Source: Sphingomonas sp. ATCC 31555 (GTDB lineage Bacteria; Pseudomonadota; Alphaproteobacteria; Sphingomonadales; Sphingomonadaceae). From it: DNA of 43,561 nt. Below, piece by piece: positions 15,719 to 24,153 of this stretch. The notes beneath the pieces were generated by a model. The model did not search any database. It was not told the origin of the DNA and saw nothing but the letters and a program-made list of their open reading frames with translations. Position numbers and translations under genes: made by a program. Location of the stretch: assembly GCF_000282895.1 (NCBI RefSeq), contig NZ_ALBQ01000019.1:1-43561 (forward strand), written 5' to 3'. The number at the start of each line of letters is the position of its first letter. Positions within the stretch are counted from its first letter, which is position 1.

Positions 15719-17350
15719 TCAGCCGCGATGCCGCGCTTCGGAAAGGTCCAGCTCACGGGCGATGCGGCGCGCCACCGCGCTGCCGATCTGGCGATCGCGC
15801 GCTAGGTCCAACAGGCGCTGCCGTTCGGCCTTGATTCCCACCAGTTGCAGCTCGGTCGACAACGCGGCCTGTGCGCGGGTCGTATCCGATCGATCGCCGG
15901 CGAGCCCTTCGATCCGCGCGCGATACCCGTCCATCACGCGCGCGCCGGCGGCAATGTACAGGTCGGGGTCGGCATGGTTTTCGGCCAGCCGGTGCTGGTG
16001 GCGCTCGATCGCGCGGATCGCCGCCTCGGCGGTGGCGATGCGGGCGCGATCCTCCTCGGCCTGCTGCGAAGGTTCGGGCGGCATCGCCAGTCCCTTCAGC
16101 AGGACCGGCAACGCCAGGGTCGCCAGCACCAGCGAAACGATGATCACCCCGGCAGCCAGGAAGATCGCCAGGTCCCGCGCCGGAAACGCGGTGCCGTCGG
16201 CCATCGTCATGGGCAGCGTCAGCACGCCCGCCAGGGTGATCGCGCCTTTTACCCCGGCGAACGACATCGTCGCCACCAGCCGCCAATCCGGGCTGCGGAT
16301 CCCGGCCTCGGGCCCCTTGCGCAGGATGGTCAGCCGCAGCGACACCCACACCCACAGGAAGCGCAGCATCGCCAGTCCAGCGACGATCGCCGCGACATAC
16401 AGCGCGAGCCACCACGGCGATTGATGCCCGGTCAGCGCCACCGTCTGCCGGGCCTCGCCCAGGATCGCCGGCAGCTGCTCGCCCAGCAGCACGAAGATGA
16501 TGCCGTTCAGCGCAAACTGGATCGTGTCCCAAACCGAATGGCGCCGCATCCGGGTGATCGCCATGGCTTGGCGCGAAATCTCCGCAAAGGTCATCGTCAC
16601 GCCCGCGGCGACGGCGGCGAGGATGCCGGAGGCGTGCAGATGTTCGGCCAGCAGATAGGATCCGAACGGGATCAGCAGGCTCACCAGGATCTGCGATCCG
16701 GTGTCCTCCCCCCAACGCCGCGTCACCCAGGCCTTGGCCCGCGATACCGCCAGCGTTACCAGCACGCCGATCACCAGTCCCGCCCCCGCCACCCACAGGA
16801 AGCTGAGCGCCGCACTGCCGATCGAAAAGCTGCCCGTCAGCGCCGCCGCGACGGCAAACCGCAGGCACACCAGGCCCGAGGCGTCGTTGAGCAACGACTC
16901 GCCTTCCAGAATGTGCATCATCCGTTTCGGGATCGGCACGCGCGCGGCGATCGCCGTCACCGCGATCGGATCGGTCGGCGACACCACCGCCGCCAGCGCG
17001 AACGCCACTGCCAGCGGCATCGCGGGGATCATCCAGTGGATGAACAGTCCCATGCCCAGCACGGTCAGCAGCACCAGCCCCAGCGCCAGCTCGACTACGA
17101 CCGGAAGATCCTTGAACAACTCGTCCTTCGGGATGCGCCATCCGTCCAGGAACAGCAGCGGCGGCAGGAACAGCAGCAGGAACAGTTCGGGGTCCAGTTC
17201 CACCCCGCGCGAAGTGGAAACGCCGATAACCGCCCCCAGCGCGATCTGCACCAGCGGCGTCGGCATCGATACCGGCAGCATTCGCGACACCGCGCCGCTG
17301 ACAACGACCGCCAGCAACAGGAACAGGGCGATCGATACGGCTTCCAACAA
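15719..17350 (-). CDS. Na+/H+ antiporter, CPA1 family
   Basis: A 543-residue protein with about 12 membrane segments over residues 1-410, followed by a cytoplasmic helical tail (residues ~415-543) ending DLSEARHRG. Family motifs include FLPPLLFLDGW, AAVVSPTDPIAVTAIA and EGESLLNDASGLV, where the conserved acidic residues take part in ion exchange. It should exchange Na+ (or K+) for protons across the inner membrane. The start is TTG 17350 (two TTG codons in tandem), with GGGAG at suitable spacing; no ATG is near. It lies 93 bp downstream of the SIMPL gene on the same strand. Confidence 0.92.
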   Translation of the reverse strand: MLEAVSIALFLLLAVVVSGAVSRMLPVSMPTPLVQIALGAVIGVSTSRGVELDPELFLLLFLPPLLFLDGWRIPKDELFKDLPVVVELALGLVLLTVLGMGLFIHWMIPAMPLAVAFALAAVVSPTDPIAVTAIAARVPIPKRMMHILEGESLLNDASGLVCLRFAVAAALTGSFSIGSAALSFLWVAGAGLVIGVLVTLAVSRAKAWVTRRWGEDTGSQILVSLLIPFGSYLLAEHLHASGILAAVAAGVTMTFAEISRQAMAITRMRRHSVWDTIQFALNGIIFVLLGEQLPAILGEARQTVALTGHQSPWWLALYVAAIVAGLAMLRFLWVWVSLRLTILRKGPEAGIRSPDWRLVATMSFAGVKGAITLAGVLTLPMTMADGTAFPARDLAIFLAAGVIIVSLVLATLALPVLLKGLAMPPEPSQQAEEDRARIATAEAAIRAIERHQHRLAENHADPDLYIAAGARVMDGYRARIEGLAGDRSDTTRAQAALSTELQLVGIKAERQRLLDLARDRQIGSAVARRIARELDLSEARHRG

Positions 17351-17443
17351 TGCGTCTCCCGGTTGCGCTCCTTCCCTATCGCGACGCAGCCGGGCAATCG
17401 CAACCCGCGCCGGCGCGGCGCGGGCGTGGTTCGTCAGCGAAGG

Positions 17444-18205
17444 TCAGCGGCCGATCGCGAACTGCGCATAAACGCGCGCCTGCGTCTCCAGCGGGCGGGG
17501 CGAGACCGGGATGGCGACCGGGGCCGGCGGCGCCGGTGGGGCCGGAGGAAGACCCGCTCGCGCAAAGGCGCCGGTGACGAGCAACTCGTTGCGCCCGTTC
17601 TGGTCGCTCAGCGAAAGCAGCGGGCCCAGTCGCACGCCGGCGCTTGCCGCCATCGCCTCCGCCTGGCTTCGGGCATTGACAATCGCGGCCGCTGTCGCCC
17701 GGCGCTGCGCTTCCGCCGGGTTGCTGAGCACAAAGCCGCTCACCCGCGCGTCGCGCGCGCCCAATCGCGCTGCCAGCCCGGCGGCGGTACCCGCCTTCTC
17801 CACTGCCGGGGTCTGCCCGGTGCCCTGCAGCGTGGCAAGGAAGCCGAGCAGCGCGCAATCGCCGTCGCTCAACCGCGACCGATTATTGTAGTTGCCGGGC
17901 CCGTCGCATTTGGGCGAGCGCACTTCCATCACGCTCACTTCGCCCGAACTCAGCTGGGTGTCCGGTCCCAGCAGTCCCAGCAGTCCGTCGACGATCGTTT
18001 TCTGCTTGCTGGCCAGATTGGCACTAGCCTCGTCCGCTGTCTTGCCTTCACCGGTCACCCAATAGACCAGCGTGGCCCGGTCGGGCTTGGTGGAGACGGT
18101 CGCCACGCCCACCACTTGGATCGACGGCGGTGGCAGCGGCGGCTGCTGCTGCGCCCAGGCAGGCAGGGCAACCGCACAAATCCCAAGTGCAGCGATCAGG
18201 CGCAT
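17444..18205 (-). CDS. SIMPL (DUF541) domain periplasmic protein
   Basis: A 253-residue protein with a signal peptide ending PAWAQ (residues 1-18), followed by IQVVGVATVSTKPDRATLVYWVTGEGKTADEA, the opening of the SIMPL/DUF541 domain. The middle has LSNPAEAQRRATAAAIVNARSQAEAMA, and there is a Pro/Ala-rich stretch (PPAPPAPPAPVAIPV) near the C-terminus. Function in this family is poorly defined; oxidative-stress and membrane-associated roles have been suggested for relatives. ATG 18205 was chosen because GGGGAGAG lies just upstream and the signal peptide begins there; the frame is open further upstream without such support. Confidence 0.88.
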   Translation of the reverse strand: MRLIAALGICAVALPAWAQQQPPLPPPSIQVVGVATVSTKPDRATLVYWVTGEGKTADEASANLASKQKTIVDGLLGLLGPDTQLSSGEVSVMEVRSPKCDGPGNYNNRSRLSDGDCALLGFLATLQGTGQTPAVEKAGTAAGLAARLGARDARVSGFVLSNPAEAQRRATAAAIVNARSQAEAMAASAGVRLGPLLSLSDQNGRNELLVTGAFARAGLPPAPPAPPAPVAIPVSPRPLETQARVYAQFAIGR

Positions 18206-18315
18206 CGTTTCTCTCCCCTTTTTCCGGAACATACGCGCCTTTCGGATGCAGGTAAACGCATGCGGCCGCGCCGCTTTCCGGCACCGCACGCCGATCCAAA
18301 TGCCACGCAGACTGT

Positions 18316-18340
18316 GCTATTGCGACAAGATCGCATTAGC
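18316..18340. promoter_or_regulatory. Fur-type operator upstream of the siderophore receptor
   Basis: A 25-bp interrupted palindrome: left arm GCTATTGCGA (18316-18325), centre CAAGA, right arm TCGCATTAGC (18331-18340), one mismatch between arms. The core TTGCGA-N5-TCGC is shared exactly with the site in the PepSY operon promoter at 24841-24855. It adjoins the -35 box at 18342. The Fur assignment is inferred from the iron-uptake genes on both sides and resemblance to alphaproteobacterial Fur sites. Confidence 0.65.
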
Positions 18341-18341
18341 A

Positions 18342-18370
18342 TTGACACTGCAAGCGGCTCGCAATAAGGC
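18342..18370 (+). promoter_or_regulatory. Probable sigma-70 promoter of the siderophore receptor
   Basis: A consensus -35 TTGACA (18342-18347), 17-bp spacer and a weak -10 TAAGGC (18365-18370), about 35 bp before the GTG start. A bound repressor at 18316-18340 would abut the -35 box. Confidence 0.5.
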
Positions 18371-18405
18371 GCCGGCAGCAAAACGAAAATCCAAGGGGAT
18401 TGTGA

Positions 18406-20814
18406 GTGACTGATCGTTCCGCGCCGCTTTCGCGCGTTTCCACCTTCGCGGCGCTCGCCTGTGTCGGCTTCATCGTCTCGGCGCCCAGCCATGCGGAAGA
18501 CAAACGCGCCGCCGATGTGGCCGATCACGGCCCCGCCGCCAGCGCGGATCCCGACGGCAAGTCGGATGAGACGCAGGATCGCGACACGATCATCGTCAAG
18601 GGCCAGCCCTATTCGCCGCATCAGGAATCGCCCAAGGCCACCCGGCCGGTGCGCGACACCCCGCAGACGATCACCATCCTCACCAACGAAGTGATCGAGC
18701 AGCAGAACCTGCTCACCCTGCGCGACATGTTGTCGACCGTGCCGGGCATCACCTTCGGCGCCGGCGAAGGCGGCGGCGGCTATGGCGATTCGATCAACCT
18801 GCGCGGCTATTCGGCCAACAGCGACATCACGATCGACGGCATCCGCGACAGCGCGCAGTACACCCGCACCGATCCGTTCAACCTCGAACAGCTCGAAGTC
18901 GTCAACGGCCCCAACTCCGTCCAGAACGGCGTCGGCTCGGTCGGCGGCTCGATCAACCTCGTCACCAAGAAGCCGCAGGCGAACACCCGCGTCCAGGCAT
19001 CGGCCGGAATCGGCACCGACAACTACTATCGCGGCACCGTCGATGCGAACCTGCGCGTCAACGAGCTGATCGCCTTCCGCCTCAACGCGATGAAGCACGA
19101 GAACGACGTGCCGGCGCGCGATGTCGAGCAAATGAAGCGCTGGGGCGTCGCGCCCTCGGTGACGATCGGCATCGAAAGCCCCACCCGTCTCACGCTGCAA
19201 TATGTTCACCAGGAAGACGACAACACGCCGCAATATGGCGTGCCCTATTATCAGGTCGCCGGCGGCGGCCTGCCCGGCGTCAGCCGCTCCAGCTATTTCG
19301 GCTTCCGCAACGTCGATACGCAGCAGACCAACGTCGATCAGGCGACCGCCACCTTCCAGCATGATTTCAACGATCGGGTGACGCTGCGCAACATCACCCG
19401 CTGGCAGGATGTGACGCAATATGCGGTGGTCAATCCGCCGCAGGGCACCTGGTGCCTGGCGAACGGCCGCACGCCCACGGGCGGCGCGTGCACGGCCACC
19501 GTCGGTACCGCAACGCTGACGGTTCCGGCCGGCTACTACCTGCCTTCCGGCCCGCGCGGGAATACCCGCGATACCCGTAACCAGCTCGCCTATGATCAGG
19601 TCGATCTGATGGCGCGGTTCAACACCGGCTTCATCGAACATTCGGTCACGCTCGGCGCGGCGGCGATGTGGGAGAAGTTCGAGCTCTCCACCGGCAACGT
19701 GCTGCGCGCCGCGAACGGCACCAATCCGTTCAGCTACTATCCGCTGATGAGCATCGAAAATCCGGGCGCCGTGGTCACCGGCCCGGCGGCCACTTCCGGC
19801 GTGGCGCGCGTCTATGGCAGCAACGTCTATACCGGCCCGATCAACTTTATCGAAAGCGCACGGCAGACCGGCGAGCTGACCAACTATGCCGTCTATCTGT
19901 TCGACACGATGAAGCTCGGCGAGCATATCGAGATCAACGGCGGCGTGCGCTGGGAATCGAACGACGGCAGCTACCGTGCCGACACCGTGTCCACCACCAC
20001 CGCGACGTTGGGCCAGGTCACCACCGGGCGAACCTTCTTCAACAAGGACAAGCTGTTCTCCTACCGCGCTGGGCTGGTCTACAAGCCGATCACGGCCGTC
20101 AGCCTCTATGTCGCCTTCGGCAATTCGAAGACGCCGTCGAAAACCTCGGTCAACGGCTCGTGCACGGTGGAAACCTGCAACGTCGAACCGGAAACCGCAC
20201 GCAACTATGAAGTCGGCGGCAAGGCCGAAGTCTTTGGCGGCCGCCTGCTGCTCACCGCCGCGCTGTTCCGCAACGAACGGACCAACTTCCGCGTCGCCAC
20301 CGGCGATCCGCTGGTGCCGGAGCAGCAGCTGGACGGCAAGTCGCGGGTCAACGGCGTCGCGCTGGGTGCGGTCGGCCAGATCACCAAGGCCTGGTCGATC
20401 ACCGCCAACTACACCTATCTCGACGGCAAGGTGCTCCGCAGCATCGCCCGCAACAGCCCGGCCGGGACGATCGATCCCGCGCGCAATGCCGTGCTCCAGA
20501 ACACGCCGAGCCATTCGGGCAGCCTGTTCACCACCTATCGCCTGCCGTTCGGCCTGACGCTGGGCTATGGCGCTACCTATCAGGGCAAGGCGGCGTTCAA
20601 CCTGCCGACCGCGGCCGCCCCGCAGGTGATCTACAGCCCCGATTTCTGGGTGCACAACGCGTTCCTCTCCTACGAGGTCACCCGCAATCTCTCCGCGCAG
20701 GTGAACGTGAAGAACGTGGCGGACTCGCTCTACTACACCCGCATCCGCAACAATGGCTGGGCAACGCCCGGCGACGGCCGCTCTGCGCTGCTGACGCTCA
20801 ACTACCGCTTCTGA
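18406..20814 (+). CDS. TonB-dependent siderophore receptor (catecholate/Fiu-like)
   Basis: An 802-residue outer-membrane receptor. The signal peptide (residues 1-30, ending SHA) is followed by a TonB box-like DTIIVKGQPY (about residue 64), the plug motifs RDTPQTITILTNEVIEQQNLLTLRDMLSTVPGI, NLRGYSANSDITIDGIRDSAQY and GSVGGSINLVTKKP, and a 22-strand-type barrel ending LLTLNYRF. The N-terminal plug pattern is that of TonB siderophore receptors such as Fiu, which import ferric catecholates. GTG 18406 is preceded by AAGGGG. A Fur-type operator and promoter lie upstream, and piuC follows on the same strand, as is usual for this receptor class. Confidence 0.94.
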   Translation: MTDRSAPLSRVSTFAALACVGFIVSAPSHAEDKRAADVADHGPAASADPDGKSDETQDRDTIIVKGQPYSPHQESPKATRPVRDTPQTITILTNEVIEQQNLLTLRDMLSTVPGITFGAGEGGGGYGDSINLRGYSANSDITIDGIRDSAQYTRTDPFNLEQLEVVNGPNSVQNGVGSVGGSINLVTKKPQANTRVQASAGIGTDNYYRGTVDANLRVNELIAFRLNAMKHENDVPARDVEQMKRWGVAPSVTIGIESPTRLTLQYVHQEDDNTPQYGVPYYQVAGGGLPGVSRSSYFGFRNVDTQQTNVDQATATFQHDFNDRVTLRNITRWQDVTQYAVVNPPQGTWCLANGRTPTGGACTATVGTATLTVPAGYYLPSGPRGNTRDTRNQLAYDQVDLMARFNTGFIEHSVTLGAAAMWEKFELSTGNVLRAANGTNPFSYYPLMSIENPGAVVTGPAATSGVARVYGSNVYTGPINFIESARQTGELTNYAVYLFDTMKLGEHIEINGGVRWESNDGSYRADTVSTTTATLGQVTTGRTFFNKDKLFSYRAGLVYKPITAVSLYVAFGNSKTPSKTSVNGSCTVETCNVEPETARNYEVGGKAEVFGGRLLLTAALFRNERTNFRVATGDPLVPEQQLDGKSRVNGVALGAVGQITKAWSITANYTYLDGKVLRSIARNSPAGTIDPARNAVLQNTPSHSGSLFTTYRLPFGLTLGYGATYQGKAAFNLPTAAAPQVIYSPDFWVHNAFLSYEVTRNLSAQVNVKNVADSLYYTRIRNNGWATPGDGRSALLTLNYRF

Positions 20815-20831
20815 TCGCACTGGCGGTTTTC

Positions 20832-20871
20832 GCGCGGCCCCTTCCGGCACGCCCGCCGGGAGGGGCCGCGC
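20832..20871 (+). terminator. GC-rich hairpin after the siderophore receptor
   Basis: A 17-bp stem with one mismatch (20832-20848 with 20855-20871, loop of 6), 17 bp after the receptor stop. It lacks a U-tract, so it may only partly terminate, which would let piuC be read through at a lower level. Confidence 0.6.
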
Positions 20872-20967
20872 CGTTACGGCGATTGCGCCTCGCCTTTGAT
20901 CTGGCGCATGTTCGGCGGACCGCGCGGCCGCCAGAAGCCGAGTGTACCCCGCGCAGGAGGCCCGTGC

Positions 20968-21651
20968 ATGTTGATCCCGATCCCCGATCTGCTCTCGTCG
21001 GCAGAGCTTGCCCGCATCCGCACGCTGGTGGACGCGGCCGACTGGGTGGATGGCAACATCACCTCGGGCCCGCAGGCGGCACTCGCCAAGCGCAACGAAC
21101 AGCTTCCCGAAGAAAGCCCGGCCGCGCGCGAAGCCGGCCGGATGATCCTCGATGCACTGGGCCGATCGCCGCTGTTCGTCGCCGCCGCGCTGCCGCTCAA
21201 GGTCTTTCCGCCGCTGTTCAACCGCTATGCCGGCGGCCAGAATTTCGGCACCCATGTCGATAACGCGATCCGCATCCAGCGCGGCAGCGAATTCCGCATC
21301 CGCTCCGATCTGTCGATGACGGTCTTCCTCGAGCCGCCCGAAGCCTATGACGGTGGCGAACTGCTGATCGAAGGGCTGTTCGGCGCGCAATCGGTGAAGC
21401 TGCCCGCCGGCCACGCCATTCTTTATCCCTCCTCCAGCCTGCACCGGGTCACGCCGGTCACCCGCGGCTGCCGCACCGCCAGCTTCTTCTGGCTGCAGTC
21501 GATGGTGCGCGACGATGCCGCCCGCCGCACCCTGTTCGATCTCGATCAGGCCATTCAGCGGCTTACCGCCGAAGTCGGCCAGGGCCATGCCCAGATCGTC
21601 GCGCTCACCGGCGTGTACCACAATCTGCTGCGCCGCTGGGCCGACGCCTGA
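20968..21651 (+). CDS. piuC: Fe(II)/2-oxoglutarate-dependent hydroxylase, PiuC/YbiX family
   Basis: A 227-residue protein, almost exactly the family length. It has the iron-binding facial triad in FGTHVDNAI (His and Asp, about residues 96-98) and the distal [14 protein letters not shown] (His about 159; Arg for 2-oxoglutarate). PKHD-type hydroxylases of this family occur beside TonB siderophore receptors and are thought to modify or process imported siderophores. An AGGAGG site precedes ATG 20968. It is downstream of the receptor on the same strand and convergent with the ApbE operon. Confidence 0.93.
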   Translation: MLIPIPDLLSSAELARIRTLVDAADWVDGNITSGPQAALAKRNEQLPEESPAAREAGRMILDALGRSPLFVAAALPLKVFPPLFNRYAGGQNFGTHVDNAIRIQRGSEFRIRSDLSMTVFLEPPEAYDGGELLIEGLFGAQSVKLPAGHAILYPSSSLHRVTPVTRGCRTASFFWLQSMVRDDAARRTLFDLDQAIQRLTAEVGQGHAQIVALTGVYHNLLRRWADA

Positions 21652-21714
21652 ACCGATGACAATAGGATAGACGATCGTGTCGGGGACGAGAGACGTCTCC
21701 TGGTGCGGCTCCGA

Positions 21715-22608
21715 TCAGCCGAGCATCGCCTGCAGCGCCGGCGACAGTTGCTCCGCGAAACCACCGGCCTCGCGCGTCACCAGATGCGCGGCCAGCCCCT
21801 CCCGCTCGGCGACCGACATGCCCGCGGGGCCGAGCACGGTCAGCGCCGTCGCCCAAGCGTCGGCCAGCATCGCCTCGCGGTGGAGCACCGATACCGACAC
21901 GACCTGGTTCGCCACCGGGCAGCCGGTGCGCGGATCGATGCTATGCGCATAGCGGCGGCCGCCATGGTCGAAGAAGCGGCGATAATCGCCGGACGTGGCT
22001 ACCGACAGGCCGTGCAACGCGATCCGCAGCGGAGCCAGCCGCGCGCCCGGCACCGCCTCCAGCTCCACCCACCAGGGCTGGCCGTCGGGCTTGATGCCTT
22101 CGCCGCGCAGTTCGCCGCCGATCTCGATCAGAAAGTCCTCGATCCCCTGCGACACCAGCCGTTCGGCAATCGCATCGACGGCATAGCCCTTGGCGATGCC
22201 GGAAAGGTCGATCTGTGCGGCTTCGCGGCGGCGGATGCGCCGCTCCTCGCGGTCATATTCCAGGTGGCGCACGCCGGACATGCTCCGCGCCTCCCCCAGC
22301 GCATAGGCGCTGGGCAGGTCCTGGCGCGGCCCGGCCGGTCCGAAACCCCAAAGGTCCACCAGCACACCTGTGGCCGGATCGAACGCGCCGTCGCTCCGTT
22401 CGCAAACCGCGAAGGCGGCATCCAGCACCCGCATCGCCTCGGGCGACAGCGGTTGCCACTGGCCCAGCCGCATGCGGTTGAACCTGCCGACCCGCGAGCT
22501 TGGCTCATAATGGCTGAATTCGCCGATCATCCGTGCCAGCACCGCTTCCACGCAGTCCCGCACATCCTCGGGCGGATCGACGACCACCAGCCGCCAGCTG
22601 GTGCCCAT
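21715..22608 (-). CDS. apbE: FAD:protein FMN transferase (ApbE)
   Basis: At least 297 residues, with the ApbE signatures MGTSWRLVV at the start, GAFDPATGVLVDLWGFG (residues ~94-110), DLSGIAKGYAVDAIAERL, IGGELRGEG and HSIDPRTGCPVANQVVSVSV (divalent-metal and FAD site). ApbE moves FMN from FAD to a Ser/Thr in exported proteins. The start is doubtful: the in-frame upstream sequence encodes VATLGGTT directly before MGTSW, which matches family members, so the true protein probably begins further upstream, yet the only candidates there are CTG codons (for example 22710, overlapping the DUF4198 stop). It is the last gene of a PepSY-DUF2271-DUF4198-ApbE operon, and the DUF2271 product carries a candidate acceptor motif. 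Confidence 0.93.
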   Translation of the reverse strand: MGTSWRLVVVDPPEDVRDCVEAVLARMIGEFSHYEPSSRVGRFNRMRLGQWQPLSPEAMRVLDAAFAVCERSDGAFDPATGVLVDLWGFGPAGPRQDLPSAYALGEARSMSGVRHLEYDREERRIRRREAAQIDLSGIAKGYAVDAIAERLVSQGIEDFLIEIGGELRGEGIKPDGQPWWVELEAVPGARLAPLRIALHGLSVATSGDYRRFFDHGGRRYAHSIDPRTGCPVANQVVSVSVLHREAMLADAWATALTVLGPAGMSVAEREGLAAHLVTREAGGFAEQLSPALQAMLG

Positions 22609-22706
22609 CGTCGTCCCGCCCAGCGTGGCGACAGGCGCGGTAGACCGGCGGCGCTGGAACGCCGCCGGAGACAGGTTGGCCGGCAGAGCGATACGTGGTT
22701 CGGCGA

Positions 22707-23603
22707 TCAGGGTGCCAGTACCTCCAGCGTCGTCGTGTAGCTTACTCGGCGGCCGGAAGGAACGCCCATGCCGGGCCCCGGCTGCGGGCCGCCTGCGCCG
22801 GGCTGCGGTGCCGCACCGCCGGGCTGCGGGCCACCGGCGCCGGGTTCGCGGCGTTCCTGCGGCGCGTTGGGGGTCACGTTCAGCCAGTACATGCCCGGCT
22901 CCGGCCAGGTGATCTTCACCTGGCCCTGCGAATCGGTGCGCAGATCCATCTGCTTCAGGCTGTCGCGATAGCGGATGCCGCCGGGGATGGCGGTGATGTA
23001 CAGGCCGGCGGCCGGCTTGCCGTCGAGCAGGAACTGGAAGGTCGCGGCCTCGCCCGCCACCAGATCATTGGGGTGCGTCACCGGCACCAGCTCGATGCCC
23101 CGGCCGGTGGGCTTGAAGATCGTCTTGGTGGGTGCGCCCTGCGTCACGAAGATCTCGTTGCGCATCAGCGTCTCGCTGGTCTGCACATTGGTGGCGCCGG
23201 CCGGGATGGCGGTGGCCAGCTGCGCCTTGGTGGTGCCGCGCGGCAGCATCTTGGTTTCGCCGTTCAGCGTGTAGCGGCCGAACACCCCTTCGTTCACCAC
23301 CGCGATCCGATACGTCCCCTGCTGCGTCAGGTGCACGTCGAAGGTGGCGCGGAACTGGCCCACCGCGTGATGCTCCACCTTGCCCTCGCTGCCGTCGGGC
23401 TGGGTGATGGTGGGGATCGCCGCCATCGGCCGGTGATCGAAGAAGAACAGGTCGTTCGACACCGCGGCATCCACGGTCACCCAATTGTCGGTGCCGGAAA
23501 TCACGGTCGAAGACGGCAACAGCCACATGCGGTGCGCCCATGCCGCGGGGGCGGCGAGCGCGACGATGGCGGCCATGGCGAGGATCGGCTTGCGGAATTG
23601 CAT
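22707..23603 (-). CDS. DUF4198 domain periplasmic protein
   Basis: A 298-residue protein with a signal peptide (residues 1-23, ending AAWA) directly followed by HRMWLLPSSTVISG, the conserved N-terminus of DUF4198. The mature protein looks beta-rich, with two repeat-like halves, the second (VPVTHPNDLVAGEAATFQFLLDGKPAAGLYI onward) resembling a carboxypeptidase-regulatory/Ig-like fold. Residues ~255-285 form a Gly/Pro/Gln low-complexity insert with GGPQPG repeats. Families like this sit in metal- and iron-linked operons; a metal- or ligand-binding role is plausible but unproven. It lies 15 bp after the DUF2271 gene, and its stop overlaps the 5' region of apbE. Confidence 0.9.
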   Translation of the reverse strand: MQFRKPILAMAAIVALAAPAAWAHRMWLLPSSTVISGTDNWVTVDAAVSNDLFFFDHRPMAAIPTITQPDGSEGKVEHHAVGQFRATFDVHLTQQGTYRIAVVNEGVFGRYTLNGETKMLPRGTTKAQLATAIPAGATNVQTSETLMRNEIFVTQGAPTKTIFKPTGRGIELVPVTHPNDLVAGEAATFQFLLDGKPAAGLYITAIPGGIRYRDSLKQMDLRTDSQGQVKITWPEPGMYWLNVTPNAPQERREPGAGGPQPGGAAPQPGAGGPQPGPGMGVPSGRRVSYTTTLEVLAP

Positions 23604-23618
23604 GGGATTGGCCTCCGG

Positions 23619-24143
23619 TTAGCGCTTGAGTGCGATGGATACGGTGCCGAGTTCGGCGTTGCCTTTGGCGGTGGCGGTGGCGCCGCTGCCGTTCCAGCGG
23701 AACGGCAGGCGGACCAGTTCGCGCCCGCCAACCTCGCGCGCCGCTTCGACGACGAGCACATAATTGCCGGGGGTGATCGCCGGCATGCCGCCCTTGCCCG
23801 CCACCAGCCGCAGCTTGTGGACGCCCGGCGCGCGGGTGGCACCGCTTATGCCATCCGCCGGGAAGTTCATCGTCCGCCCCGATGCCCGCCACCATTGCCG
23901 CACGTCGCGCAGCCATTTGGTGCCTTCGCCGCCGCGCTTGTCGACATCGTACCACACCGAAAGCGTGTGTGGCGCGGCGCCTTCCTTCTCCAGCCACACC
24001 GCTACATAGGGGCGGTGATACTCGGCCACGGTCATGCGTGGCAGCTCGATCGAGAGATCCAGCGTCTGCGCCGCGGCGGAACCCGGCAGCAACGCGCCGG
24101 CCCCCAATGCAGCGGTGGTCCATCCGGTCAGGCGAAAATACAT
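23619..24143 (-). CDS. DUF2271 domain protein, candidate FMN-carrying periplasmic flavoprotein
   Basis: A 174-residue exported protein with a signal peptide (residues 1-25, ending AAAQ) and the DUF2271 body (YVAVWLEKEGAAPHTLSVWYD, then WLRDVRQWWRASG). Residues 97-103 are DGISGAT, which matches the ApbE flavinylation consensus Dxx(S/T)GA(S/T); Thr103 would carry FMN. An apbE gene is in the same operon, and a PepSY-type membrane protein is immediately upstream (10 bp). I infer a periplasmic electron carrier between the membrane protein and an external acceptor such as ferric siderophore. This has been proposed for related gene clusters but is not shown here. Confidence 0.9.
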   Translation of the reverse strand: MYFRLTGWTTAALGAGALLPGSAAAQTLDLSIELPRMTVAEYHRPYVAVWLEKEGAAPHTLSVWYDVDKRGGEGTKWLRDVRQWWRASGRTMNFPADGISGATRAPGVHKLRLVAGKGGMPAITPGNYVLVVEAAREVGGRELVRLPFRWNGSGATATAKGNAELGTVSIALKR

Positions 24144-24153
24144 GCGGTCCCCC

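Noticed and set aside
15845..18367. 840-codon + strand frame
   Set aside because: Antisense to the Na+/H+ antiporter and SIMPL genes; Arg/Gln-rich, no domain.
18196..21621. 1141-codon minus-strand frame
   Set aside because: Antisense to the siderophore receptor and piuC, both of which have strong family motifs and ribosome sites.
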